Positions 43,813 to 55,369 of a DNA stretch of 64,000 bases are shown piece after piece (the first letter of the stretch is position 1; each line of letters opens with the position of its first letter). The notes beneath the pieces were generated by a model that did not search any database, had not been told where the DNA came from, and saw nothing but the letters and a program-made list of their open reading frames with translations. A program made the translations under genes and the position numbers. The stretch covers positions 21,828,001 to 21,892,000 of the forward strand of contig NC_068933.1 in assembly GCF_023091745.1 (NCBI RefSeq), read 5' to 3'. This stretch comes from Budorcas taxicolor (lineage: Eukaryota; Chordata; Mammalia; Artiodactyla; Bovidae).

Positions 43813-45973
43813 AGGGCTTGATGTTATTTTGCATCTTGGCAGTAGTAGGAAAATTAGAGAAAAATAAATTTATTAATGATATATTTTAAACGTGCAGTTG
43901 GCCAGAGTTGCTGATAAATTAGGGATGATGCTTATGCAGAGGGAGGTTAAATAACGTGTTTTCTGACATATTATAAGAATTTACATAGAAATTGTAATTA
44001 TTTCATTATGTATAAGTAAAATAAACCAGAATTAAGAAGGAGAATTTTCTTCATTGCCTCATTTCAGCATACTCTCTCGTTTCATTTATTGATTATTTTC
44101 TAATCCTTATGTGAAATTTCAGTGTTTTTAATATGAGGGTGTTAGTCTTGCCTTACTGTTCTTCAAAACGATCATATTACAGAATCCCAGAGAAAAATTG
44201 CCAATATCTGCAAGTTAGAAATTAAGCCAATTATCTCTATAATTGTTTTGTTTGATACTAAACTTGAATGAGTGAAATTCCAGAAGTTACCTAAATATTT
44301 TTGTACCCAATGTAGATACCATTTGCTCTTACTTATGGATTGTTGCATTTCCGGGAAGCATTCTTACAGGTAAGGGGATGAGTAGTCTTCTGAATCCTTT
44401 TGGGTTGCTATTGTGGCAAGAGTTTGGACCAAAATCAGGAGATTGAAAACAAGCACCAGGAAAGACAGAAAAAGGAACAGAAATCAGATAACTGAAACTA
44501 GTTTCAGTATCACAGATCAAGATTGGGGATAGAAGAGATAATAAATAGTAAAACGAGCATTAATTAATATCCTTTGGGGACAAAGAGAGAAGTTTGACAT
44601 TTATTACTGCTTAATTTGATCCCCAAAGTCATTGCTACCAAGTGATCTGTTTTTGCAGGTCAAAGCCAGATCTTGTTCTGAAATAAAGGGACAGTAGAAG
44701 GCTGTGGAGTTAAACAATTACCTCTCTGGATTTCTTTCTTTCTTTCTTTTCCTTTTTTATTATCAGTAGACATATCTGAATACATTTAAGTAAAAATTAC
44801 ATATATTCTTCCTGCAATTTTAAAAATTTATCTGGAAAACTAATAGAACAGTCTATCCTTAGAAAGGAAATAATAGTATGAACTGTGACATTCTATTACT
44901 CTGACAGTAGTACCCTGGAAGAATGATGATCCTTTTAGAGGTCTATTATCACTTCTTTGAAACATGTAGTAAACAAGGCTTCTAAAAGTCAGTGTACATT
45001 CTTAGAGTTTATTGTTCCTGTCATGACACTCATCTGGCGAGAATATGCCTATCTCTTAATAATTAAAATGACTACATATTTCAAGCTTTAGTGCACAGAT
45101 AAGAAAGTTCATGGCTTATATATTGTCATCCACTCTCTTGTATGCCCATGGCAGACATCAATAATTGATCTTGGCATGCTTTCCTGCTGAACCTACACTA
45201 GGTTTCACAGTTCCTCTCGAAAAAGAACACTCCAGGCAGCCACTGACAATTGATTAGGTTGGCAGTGGAATGATGGTGCTGTGTCATTCCTCTTTTCTGG
45301 GAGTCCATGGGTACCTTGCTTAATATAGAAAGTGAATTTGTAACATTACATTAACATTTTTGATATATGCTTCATAGGTTAAAATAAAAGTAACAAATGA
45401 GAGTAGGATATTTTAAATGATAATAGTAGACAGTTGCTCACAGAATAAGCAGTGTGATTTCTGACCTCTAGTTAGGATTGAATCATTTTTAGGAGATATA
45501 TATACATATATATAACTATAGTTAAATATAATATATTTAACCATAAATATAACCATATTTAACCATAGTAACAATGTGAGAGTCACTGCTTTGCAGTCTT
45601 ACATTGACAAGATCAGCAGGTCATGTACAACTAAATCATTTCTTCGTATAGTTTACTGAATGCTTAAAATGCAGTCAAAAATTGCCCTGTATTCTGAGAG
45701 GCTCTAAATAAAGATAGGTCTGGGGTCCTGACCTCAAGGACCTTAATCACCAAATAGAGTGGAAATTCTCATGAGAAAGCAGCAACTTCACTTTGTTTCA
45801 AAACCTGAACACCTATGACAAACAAAAACCTGCTATCAGGGAAATAAGGTAAATTTGTACCTTACAGGTAACAAAACTGAAGTTTATGTCAGTGGCAAGA
45901 AAAAATAATCAATTGTATCTAAATTCCATTTGTGGATCTTTCTGTCTCGCAGCATTAAACTTAAATGAGGATT
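43813..45973. other. Unique intergenic DNA
   Basis: No gene. A short TTTC run lies at 44731-44750 and AT repeats near 45495-45515. Confidence 0.6.
44731..44750. repeat. Short (TTTC)n run
   Basis: About five TTTC units followed by T- and C-rich sequence. Confidence 0.9.
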
Positions 45974-45985
45974 TAAATTTTACCT

Positions 45986-46050
45986 AATGTATGGCAAAAC
46001 CAGTACAGTATTGTAAAGTAAAATAAAGTATTTTAAAAAAATAAAATAAA
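45986..46050 (+). mobile_element. Extremely short L1 3' insertion (65 bases)
   Basis: AATGTATGGCAAAACCAGTA and the AAAATAAAGT tail match the last 30 to 40 transcribed bases and A-tail of the L1 at 40330-40413. A perfect 12-base target-site duplication TAAATTTTACCT lies at 45974-45985 and 46051-46062. It is one of the smallest insertions in the window. Confidence 0.94.
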
Positions 46051-46062
46051 TAAATTTTACCT

Positions 46063-46357
46063 GAAAAACAAAAAACCCAAAATCTTTGTGATGACCTTGT
46101 TTAATAAATACAATTAATATTAAAATATTGTTCATTTAAAGCTCTTTGAAATAAGCCATTACTTTTATATTTTTTGTTGCATAACCTTCCTTACCAGTAT
46201 TTTTATTTAAGTTAAAAGTTGTTTTTGAATGGCCATAACTAAAATATTTACATAGATAAAAGAATTTCTTTAGCATTTTAATTTAATGTGTAACCATACT
46301 CAAGTAATACAACTTATCATGTGCTCAGTATTTCTGGCTATAAAATGTATGGAGACT
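46063..46357. other. Unique AT-rich DNA
   Basis: Nothing recognisable. Confidence 0.6.
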
Positions 46358-46644
46358 ATATTCATTGGAAGGACTGATGCTGAAGCTGAAACCCCAATAC
46401 TTTGGCCACCTGATGTGAAGAACTGGCTCATTGGTAAAGACCCTGACGCTGGGAAAGACTGAAGGCAGGAGAAGGGGATGGCAAAGGATGAGATGGTTGG
46501 ATGGCATCACTGACTCAATGGACATGAGTTTGAGCGAGCTCTGGGAGTTGGTGATGGATGGGGAAGCCTGGTGTGCTGCAGTCCATGGGGTCGCAAAGAG
46601 TTGGACACGACTGAGCAACTGAACTGACTGACTGACTGACTGCA
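46358..46644 (+). mobile_element. BovB 3' end fragment
   Basis: TTCATTGGAAGGACTGATGC to the terminal repeat GAACTGACTGACTGACTGAC. The 3' end shows an expansion of ACTG units, which fits the short-repeat termini of RTE elements. Confidence 0.93.
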
Positions 46645-47855
46645 TGAGTAGAAAATGATACTGTAGAAACAGAAGAAAAAAATCTCAGTGTATATATGGG
46701 GACTATCTTCTAAAAGAATTGGAATTTGTTTGGACGCTTAAAACATAGCTATGATTTTAATATGCAAAATATGTATTAATTATTTATGTGTTATTAATTA
46801 AACCAACTTTACTAAGATGTCATCCATATAAGTCAACTTCATACCATGTTGTGAGATAAATTCGAGTTAGAATCCAGGTTTTTTTCCCCCCATTTGTTAT
46901 TTCTTCATGGCAGGAAAATTGGTATATATTAACATTCTGCAGTTTTAATGATTAATTTTAAAAGTATTATGTAAATTTTCCAGCATAGGACTTGGAACAT
47001 AAAGAAAGGCCCTTTTCTCCACATTCTTGTCTGATGCAGTACTACAGTGTATCTTTGTAGATTTTTTCAGATGTATTATTTTGAAACAAAATTCTGCAGT
47101 CAATGAGAAAAGTTAATCCCAGGGAAGGTCAGAAACAGCTTTCCTAAACAGTCAAATAGCAGGCACCACCCAGTATGTCCCACATATGGGACTGGATTTA
47201 GGGAATAATAGCTTCTGCCTTCATGCATAAAAGGTATATGAACTGTCCAAAAAGTCACCTGTACAGACCTTCTTTTAACTATTTATTTTCACTCTATTTG
47301 ACAAAACAGAGACAAATTCAAGAAACTAAGTGCTTAGTTCTATATATTTAGTTTTAATAATATTTAAAATGATGCTTCTTTAAGTTACACTCTTTAAGGA
47401 AGAATCTTAGAGAAAACCTCAAACATGCACAAAGAAGAATGGACTGGAATGTTTAATCAATTAATTTTTTAAATAAATAAAAACAATCTATATGCCCATC
47501 AAAAGGTTATTGAATATATACATTGTGATATAATCATAAATAGGATTCACAGTGAGATGAATAAAGTATAGCCACACATAAAGCATGAATGAATCTTACA
47601 AATAATGTTAGCAGATAAATAATTTTTTAGAGAAATATAGTAGTTTATACTTATAAAAATATGTTAATTTATATAAGTATAAATGCATACATTTTATTGA
47701 TCCTAAAGACATATGTAGTCAAAGTATGAAGAGTTCATTGAAAAGTTCATATTCAGGTCATAGTCTCAATTACTTTGAAGTTAAACTGATTAGTAAAAGG
47801 TCACCATAAGGCTTGATTCTATTTTAAAGTTTTGCTTCCTAAGTAAATTGTTGAG
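46645..47855. other. Intergenic DNA with an old L1 fragment
   Basis: Unassigned apart from 47395-47690, listed separately. No gene. Confidence 0.6.
47395..47690 (+). mobile_element. Old L1 3' fragment
   Basis: ATATGCCCATCAAAAGG, CATTGTGATATAATCATAAAT and GCATGAATGAATCTTACAAA follow the end of L1 ORF2 in diverged form. It has no frame and is much older than the L1 at 37061-40413. Confidence 0.7.
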
Positions 47856-48558
47856 TTATTGTTGTTGTCCAACCCTAAATTGTGTCTGACTCATTGCAAC
47901 CGTAAGGACTGCAGCATACCAGGCTCCTCTGTCCTCCATTGTCTTTTGGAGTATACTCAAATTCATGTCCATTGAGTCAGAGATGCTACCTAATCATCTC
48001 ATCTTCTGCTGCCCGCTTCTTTTGCTTTCAATCTTTCCCAGCATCAGAATCTTTTCCAATGAGTCAGTTCTGTGCATCAGGTAGCCAAAGCATTGGAGCT
48101 TCAGCAACAGTCCCTTGAATGAAAATTCAGGGTTTAGGATTGACTGATTTCATCTTCTTGAAGTCTGAAGGACTCTTAAGAGTTTTCTTCAACACCACAG
48201 TTCAAAAGCATCAATTTTTCAGTGCTCAGCTTTCTTTATGGTCCAACTCTCACATCCATACATGACTACTGGAGAAGCCATAGCTTTGACTATACAGACC
48301 TTTGTTGGCAAAGTGATGTCTCTGCTTTTAATATTCTATCTAGGTTTGTCAGAGCTTTCCTTCCAAAGAGCAAGCGTCTTTTAATTTCATGGCTGCAGTC
48401 ACCGTCTGTGGGGGGTTTTGAGCCCAAGAAAATAAAATCTGTCATTATTTCTACTTTTTCCCCTTCTATTTGCCATGAAGTGATGGAACCAGATCGTAGT
48501 TTTTTGAATGATGGGTTTCAAGGCAGCTGTTTCACTCTGTTCTTTCACCCTTATCAAG

Positions 48559-48770
48559 GAGATCCCTGGTAGCTCAGCTGGTAAAGAATCTGCCTGCAAT
48601 GCAGGAGACCCTGGTTCAATTCCTGGGTTGGGTAGATCCACTGGAGAAAGGAATGGCTACCCATTCCAGTCTTCTGGCCTGGAGAATTCCAAGGGCCGAA
48701 GGAACCTGGCAGGCTACACAGTCCATGGGATTGCAGAGAATTAGAATCAACTGAGCGACTTTCACTTTCA
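48559..48770 (+). mobile_element. Bov-tA SINE nested in BovB
   Basis: Head GATCCCTGGTAGCTCAGCTG, box A intact (TAGCTCAGCTGG), box B GGTTCAATTCC with one change. BovB text on both sides is interrupted here, so the SINE is younger. The exact duplication is unclear. Confidence 0.92.
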
Positions 48771-48869
48771 ACTAGTTTTCTTCCCTTTTTGCCACTAGAG
48801 TGGTATCATCTGTATATCTGAGCTTGTAGATATTTCTTCCAGCAATCTTGTTTCCAGCTTATGATTCAT

Positions 48870-49232
48870 CTAGCCCAGCATTTCACATGATGTACTCTGT
48901 ATAGAAGCTAAATAAGCAGGGTGACAATATACAGCCTTGACATGCTCCTTCCCAATTTGGAACCAGTCTATTGTTCCATGTTTAGTTCTAACTGTCTTTG
49001 ACCTACATACAAGTTTCTCAGGAGACAAATGATCTGGTGTTCCCATTTCTTTCAGAATTTTCCACACTTTGTTGTGATCCACAAAGTCAAAGGCTTTAAT
49101 GTAGTCAACAAAGCAGATGTCTTTCTGGAATTCTCTTGCTTTCTGTATGATCCAGTGGATGTTGACAACTTGATCTCTGGTTCCTCTGCCTTTTCTAAAC
49201 CCAGCTTGTGCATCTAAGTGTTCTTGATTCAT
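48870..49232 (-). pseudogene. BovB reverse transcriptase fragment
   Basis: 120 codons with AGFRKGRGTRDQVVNIHWII, FVDYIKAFDFVDHNKVW and ASIQSTSCEMLG. Short deletions and frame changes have removed the standard GVHQGC box (EHVKAVYCHPAYL instead). Confidence 0.78.
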
Positions 49233-49819
49233 GTACTGCTGAAGGCTAGCTTGAAGGATATTGAGTATAACCTAGCATGTGAAATGAGCACAATTGTGTC
49301 GTAGTTTGAACATTCTTTGGCATTACCCTTCTTTGGGGCTGGAATGAAAACTCAACTTTTTCAGTCCTGTGACCACTGCTAAGTTTTCCAAATTTGCTGA
49401 CATATTGGGTGCAGCACTTTAACAGCATCAAATTTAAGGATTTTAAATAGCACAGCTGGAATTCCATCACTTCCACTATCTTTCTTCATAGTAATACTTC
49501 CTAAGGCCTACTTGACCTCACACTCCAGGATGTCTGGCTCTTGGTGAGTGACCACACCTTCGTGGTTATCTGGATCATTAAGACATTTTTGTATAGTTCT
49601 TCTGTGTCGTCTTGCCACCTCTTCTTAATCTCTCCTGCTTGCCTTTCTGTTTCTTACCTTTGTCATGCCCATCCTTGCATAAAGTGTTCCATTGATATAT
49701 TCAGTTTTTTTGGAGAGATTTCTAGTCTTTTTCATTCGAATGTTTTTCTCAATTTATTGGCATTGTTCTTTTAAGAAGACTTTATTATCTCTCCTAGATT
49801 ATTTTCTGGAACTCTGCAT

Positions 49820-50140
49820 TCAGTTGAGTACATCTTTCCCTTTCTCCCTTGCCTTCATTTCTTTTCTTTCCTCAGATATGTGTAAAGCCTCCTCAGACAA
49901 CCACTTTGACTTCTTATATTTCTTTTTCTTTGGGATGATTTTGATCGCTGCTTCCTGTAAACCGTTACAAACCTCTGTCCATAATACTTCAAGCACTGTG
50001 TCTAGCAGATCTAATCCCTTGAATCTATTTTTCACCTCCACTGTATAATCAAAAGGGGTTTGATTTAGGTCATATTTGACTGGTATAGTGGTTTCCCTAC
50101 TTCTCCTATTTAAGCCTGAATTTTGCAATAAGGAGCTCAT
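49820..50140 (-). pseudogene. BovB linker fragment
   Basis: 106 codons including PVKYDLNQTPFDYTVEVKNR and VLWTEVCNGLQEAAIKIIPK, matching the linker between endonuclease and reverse transcriptase of the other copies. The preceding 50143-50247 is a duplicated piece. Confidence 0.78.
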
Positions 50141-50142
50141 GA

Positions 50143-50247
50143 AGTTGAACTGAAGCTCTGCTTTTCAGGCTCTTTCATTGACTATGAAGGCTACTCCATT
50201 TCTTCTAAGGAATTTTTGCCCACAGTAATGGATATAATGATCATCTG
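50143..50247 (-). repeat. Duplicated internal BovB piece
   Basis: About 105 bases, resembling 50850-50950 of the same element in the same orientation (TTGAACTGAAG, then ACTATGAAGGCTACTCCATT and TCTTCTAAGGAATTTTTGCC). It is flanked by CTCATGA at 50136-50142 and 50248-50254, and interrupts the normal BovB order. Confidence 0.85.
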
Positions 50248-50511
50248 CTCATGATCTGGCAGTCAGTGCCAGGTCTTGCTTTTGCTGACTGTGTAGAGTT
50301 AATCCATTTCAACTGCAAAGAATGTATTCAATCTGATTTCAGTATTGACCATCTGGTGATGTCCTTATGTAGTCATCTCTTGTGTTGTTGGAATAAGGTA
50401 TTTGCTATGACCCATGTGTTCTCTTGAGAACACTCTGGTAGCCCTTGTCCTGCTTCATTTTGTACTCCAAGGCCAAACTTGCCTGTTTTTCCAGGTATCT
50501 CTTGACTTCCT

Positions 50512-50645
50512 TGGAAAAGGAAATGGCAACCCACTCCAGTATTCTTGTCTGGAGAATCCCATGGACAGAGGAGCCTGGCAGGCCATGGTCCATAGGCTTG
50601 CAGAGAGTTGGACATGACTGAAGCAACTAAGCATGCATACACGCA
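50512..50645 (+). mobile_element. Truncated Bov-A SINE nested in BovB
   Basis: Only the Bov-A body is present, from TGGAAAAGGAAATGGCAACC to the tail AACTAAGCATGCATACACGC, without a tRNA head. An 11-base target-site duplication CTTGACTTCCT lies at 50501-50511 and 50646-50656. Confidence 0.94.
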
Positions 50646-51599
50646 CTTGACTTCCTACTTTTGCTTTCTAGTCACTTATGATGAAAAGGACAACTTTTTG
50701 GTGTTAAAGCTAAAAGGTGTTGTAAGTCTTCACAGAACCATTCAACTTCAGCTTCTTTGGCATTAGTAGTTGGGACCTAGATTTGGATTACTGCGATAGT
50801 GAATGGCTTGCCTTGGAAATGAATTGAGATCATTCTGTTGTTTTTCAAATTGAACTGAAGTACTGCATTTCAGACTCTCTTGTTGACTATGAATGCTACT
50901 CCATTTCTTCTAAGGGATTTTTGCCCTCAGTAGTGGATATAATGGTCATCTCCATTCAATTTGTCCATTCTGTTCCATTTTAGTTCGCCAACTCCTAAGA
51001 TGTCAATGCTCACTCTTGCCATCCCCTGCTTGACCATGTCCAATTTACCTTGATTCATGACCTAATATTCCAAGTTTCTATGCAATAGTGTTCTTTATAG
51101 CATCAGACTTTACTTTCACCACCAGACACATCCACAACTGAGCTTTGTTTCTGCTTTGGCCCAGCTGCACCATTCTTTCTAGAGCTATTAGAAACTACCC
51201 TCTGCTCTTCCCTGGTAGCATATTGGACATCTTCCAACCTGGAGGACTCATATCTTTTTGCCTTTTCATACTGCTTATGAGGTTTTCTTGGCAGGAATAC
51301 TGGAGTGGGTTGCCATTTCCCTCTCTAGTGGGTCACATTTTGTCAGAGCTCTTCAGTGTGACCTGTCTGTCTTGGGTTTCCCTATGAGACATGGCTCATA
51401 GCTTCATTGAGTTATGCAAGCCCCTTCACCACAACAAGACTATGATCAATGAAGGGGTGCTAAGTTATATTACTCTTTTATTTTGTACATGTTTGATATA
51501 ATTTATACTTAAATAAAATTTTGAAATTAATTTGACTCTTTTAAAAACTTTATACTTAATATAGTATAAAACCATCTATAAAAAGATATATACACATAT

Positions 51600-51826
51600 G
51601 TTGTTGCTGTTGTTATTTAGTGGCTAAGTCGTATCTGCCTCTTTGCAACCCAATGAACCATAGCTTGTCAGGCTTTTCTGTCCACGGGATTTCCCAGGCG
51701 AGTTGTTGCCTGGGAAAGCATGGGTGGCTGTTTCCTTCTCCATGTGATCTTCCCAATCCAAAGATCAAACCTGTGTCTCCTGCATTGGCAGTTGGCTTCT
51801 TTACCACTGAGCATCTGGAAAGTCCT
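51600..51826 (-). mobile_element. Bov-tA SINE
   Basis: The reverse complement starts GGACTTTCCAGATGCTCAG and ends in the AACAACAGCAACAAC tail. Flanks are similar AT-rich repeats (TATATACA near 51585 and 51828), so the duplication is only approximate. It contains a small internal repeat around 51700-51720. Confidence 0.9.
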
Positions 51827-52283
51827 TATATACATATATTTAACTAAAAAAAACCTTTTCAAATAGAAATACATTTATTTAGTTAAATTCATGACATAGT
51901 TATCGCATCTTTATTCCAGACTATGGTAGGTGCTATGGTTGCCTTGCCATGATACTTTTTACTAACTGATTTATCATCTCCCAGGTGTAGATGTTGACTG
52001 CTATTGAATTATACTTGCACCTTCCTTTGGAAATGTGCACTTGGCTGACTTGCACCTGCCTATCAGGAAATGCCTGAGAAGTTTGAGTACCTCATGTTGG
52101 GAAGGCCCTCATAATGACTGACAGTCATCATAGGCTATACGATTCCAACCTTTCTCATTGGGGATAGATCCTGATGAAGATATTAAGTAGGCAATTTATC
52201 CCAGTAAAGATTATAGATTCCGCATTCCAAAGGAATATATGGAGATTTATATTTTTGAGTCACTAGTACATATAGATGTGATT
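51827..52283. other. Unique intergenic DNA
   Basis: No feature recognised. Confidence 0.6.
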
Positions 52284-52294
52284 AGCAAATAGAT

Positions 52295-52567
52295 CAGAGA
52301 AGGCAAGGGCGACCCACTCCAGTACTCTTGCCTGGAAAATCCCATGGGTGGAGAAGCCTGGTGGGCTGCAGTCCATGGGGTCCCTGGGAGTCGGACACGA
52401 CTGAGCAACTTCACTTTCATTCTTCACTTTCATGCACTGGAGAAGGACATGGCAACCCACTCCAGTGTTCTTGCCTGGAGAATCCCAGGGACGAAGGAGC
52501 CTGGTGGGCTGCCATCTATGGGGTCACACAGAGTTGGACACGACTGAAGCGATGTAGCAGCAGCAGC
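52295..52567 (+). mobile_element. Bov-A2 SINE
   Basis: Two Bov-A units joined by TTCACTTTCATTCTTCACTT, ending in AGCAGCAGC repeats. A perfect 11-base target-site duplication AGCAAATAGAT lies at 52284-52294 and 52568-52578. Confidence 0.95.
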
Positions 52568-52578
52568 AGCAAATAGAT

Positions 52579-53780
52579 GGAGAAACAAACAAGCCTGATT
52601 CCTCAGGCACTCAACAAATTGTCAGCGGGGTGAATTCAGAAAATCCAGCAACAAATAGGCAAGATGAGGCAGGGAGCAGAGTGAGAACCAGCAAAGAATA
52701 GTGCTCATGCTACTACTATAGGTATAGGGTGAAAAGGCAATCTTCTAATCAATCACTGGTGACTGAATAGCTTTTTTCCACTAGTGAGGAAAATGTGAAG
52801 ATGGCATCATTAAAAATACCAAGAGTTACTATGGATAGGGGTGGAGAGAGACAGAGAATGTGAACATGATGCTTAAATCTTTGTCATAGGTGGTGGTGAG
52901 GTAGGAGTTGTAGCCTGGAATTCCCTGGGTGATTGCAACAAGGGGAATCAGAGACTTACCAAATCTCTTTCAAGATACATAAATGAAGTGGTAATAGATT
53001 AGAAAAGACACCAGCGATTAGGAAAATACTTGAAACAACTGTGACAAAACCTTGATATACTTTGTGTATAGAGGGCATATACAAAATAGCAAGAAAACTT
53101 TCAATTCAGTTAGTAAGACTGCCAGATTTAAACTAGTCATTCAAAGAAGCAATACAAATTGCTAATAAACATATGAGAAAATCTTCTCATATAAAAAACA
53201 TATGAGAAAAATACTTCATCTGAAAACAAATACAATAAACTATATTATTATAAAACTAAACACTTAATAATTATCATTTCCAAGTCCAATGAAATGGTCA
53301 TCATTATCTGAGACTGGCCATTTTTGAAAGTCAATTTCATAATATATAGCAAAATCTTGAATCTCTTCTTGACTTTTCTCCTTTCTCCAATAATATCTCT
53401 TAAAAATCCCTGATTCAGACAAAAAATTATGTACATACATATGTTTCAAAAGATTACTTGAAATAGGAATAATTAAAAATAATGTAAATACTTAGAGATG
53501 GTTGTGCCAGAAGGAATTCTTGTTTTGTGTATATGCTCTTTAGGCCACTTAAGTTAGAGAAAGCAAAATGTGATTCTGTACAGTTTTACTGTTATGCACC
53601 ACACTGCTCCTAGTTGAATCAACCCTGAAGGAAAAAAAATGAAATGATAAAAAATGTAAATCACATTTTCCTAGTCCATTTTCCTGTGAAGAGATTGTAT
53701 CTCTGTAATCTATTGATTCAGTTGTTCATATCTGTTATACTATTGAAAGCACTGAATATTAGCTTAATGATTTTCTTCTC
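52579..53780. other. Intergenic DNA with a possible old L1 piece
   Basis: About 53040-53230 contains L1 ORF2-like text (AAAGAAGCAATACAAATTGC, TAATAAACATATGAGAAAA), probably an ancient plus-strand L1. A 12-base repeat CATATGAGAAAA occurs at 53170 and 53199. Otherwise unassigned. Confidence 0.5.
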
Positions 53781-53793
53781 CCAAACGCACTTT

Positions 53794-54005
53794 GAAGTGA
53801 AGTGACGTCACTCAGTCGTGCCCGACTCTTTGTGACCCCGGGGAATGTAGTTTACAAGGTTCCTCTGTCCATAAAATTGTCCAGGCAAGAGTACTGGAGT
53901 GGGTTGCCATTTCCTTCTCCAGGGGATCTTCCCGACCCCAGGGATCGAACCCAGGTCTCCCGCATTGCGGGCAGATGCTTTACCGTCTGAGCCACCAGGG
54001 AGGCC
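53794..54005 (-). mobile_element. Bov-tA SINE carrying a consensus CRE
   Basis: The reverse complement starts GGCCTCCCTGGTGGCTCAG with box B GGTTCGATCCC. A 13-base target-site duplication, CCAAACGCACTTT against CCAAACTCACTTT, lies at 53781-53793 and 54006-54018. It carries TGACGTCA at 53803-53810. Confidence 0.95.
53803..53810. promoter_or_regulatory. Perfect CRE palindrome inside the SINE
   Basis: TGACGTCA is the full cAMP-response element for CREB/ATF factors. Here the SINE tail has changed to create it. No function is implied by the match alone. Confidence 0.6.
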
Positions 54006-54927
54006 CCAAACTCACTTTAAAATCATTGAACTTCTTTTATGTCATCCATGGGCCTATAGGACCCTGTACCAAAGGTTCCTTAAGCAATGCTTACTGAATG
54101 CCTTGCTTGGAGAAATCAAGCAGCAATCCTCTCATAAAGCCTGATATTGTTAGGGGAGTTCAATTTAAAATCTTTTAACACATTCTAAAAATAGTTGAAA
54201 CTGTCTAAGAATGTGTGTAAGCAGTTCATAGCTGCTTACAGTTTAACTTTTGAAAATACTGTAATATTGGAAAATATGATGCTACCTCAGGTATTTAAAG
54301 GCAACCATGAATTGTTTTGAATTCTCTAATCTATTTCTATGACTTAGGTTTCAGCATTTCCAAAAGGTTGATGACAGTTTTTCTGAGGCTGTTTATTTTT
54401 AACTAAAGTGCATCAGAGATATTCTAGACCTATCACTTAATGTTATTGAAGTTGTTGCTGTTACTGCAGTCTCATGAAATTTTGGTTCAATTTTCAAAGA
54501 AAAAAAAAAAGCAGGTATTTTTAGTACCATGCACTTTCCGTAACCGTTATTATTTAAGCCATATAGAAATATCTACTTATTAATAATTAAAATTAAATGT
54601 ACATTTGTCTATCACATGCTAATGACCCTAGTTAAAAGTTTGAATTATTTGTTTATTATACAATTATCTTTCACCAGATATGCTTAGATGCAAGTGAATT
54701 TATCCCTTCTTTCACATTCACTCTGAAACATTCTCTATGGTAGTGTTCTACCACATGCCAGGTAAAAGGTGGTTAATGCAAAACTTTCCCCTTCTGCCCA
54801 AAGTCCATGGTCTAATTGGGGAGGTTCTGAAAAATATTTTGCTGGAAGCTAGTCATAACGGGTCGCATCTGGGGCTATCAATCCATTAAGATGAAAGGCT
54901 TACAAACACTGCAGAGTATATTTTCAC

Positions 54928-54942
54928 CTGTCATTATGACAG
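54928..54942. promoter_or_regulatory. Perfect inverted repeat with two TGACAG sites
   Basis: CTGTCATTATGACAG has 7-base arms around a single central base. Each arm holds TGACAG, a MEIS/TGIF-type binding core, and E-box-like CACCTG and CAGATG flank it. This is a candidate site only. Confidence 0.45.
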
Positions 54943-55369
54943 ATGCCAAATGAGATAAAGACCACAGCCTGTCTGGAGGATTCAAAGTCCATCTGTCTGA
55001 AGGTGACAGGTTTTATCTCTCTCATTATTTAACACTGTAAACTGATTAGCTGGAGGGCCCAGAGCTGCCTGTTTCTATGGTGTCTTCTTGAACATGCATT
55101 TGCCATTCATTTTGAGGAGATTTGTTATTTTTCCTACCTACTAGACAACCTAAAATTTTTTCTCCCATCAAAGTGTTAGAGTTCAGGACATCTGCTACCT
55201 TAACATGGCAGAGTCGCATTTTTGAAAATGGGAACATTATAAGAACAATTTAATTTTCTGCTCATTGAGGCTTCACTTCTGTTTTCTCCATAAGGTATTA
55301 TAGAAAGGATTTTTTGCTTTATTAATTTTCTCCTGAAGGCATTCTACCAAAGCCAAATCACAGAATATT

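Larger units (their letters stand above)
47856..51455 (-). mobile_element. Long BovB LINE with two SINE insertions and an internal duplication
   Basis: Without the SINEs and the duplicated piece, about 3.15 kb of BovB remains, nearly full length. The minus-strand order is: 5' leader (51455-51100), endonuclease (around 50990-50700), linker, reverse transcriptase and 3' end (47856). The reverse transcriptase box is YTDD and motif A is FVDYIKAFD, so the aspartates survive. The frame is shattered. Many substitutions relative to the other copies make it one of the older BovB elements here. Confidence 0.93.
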
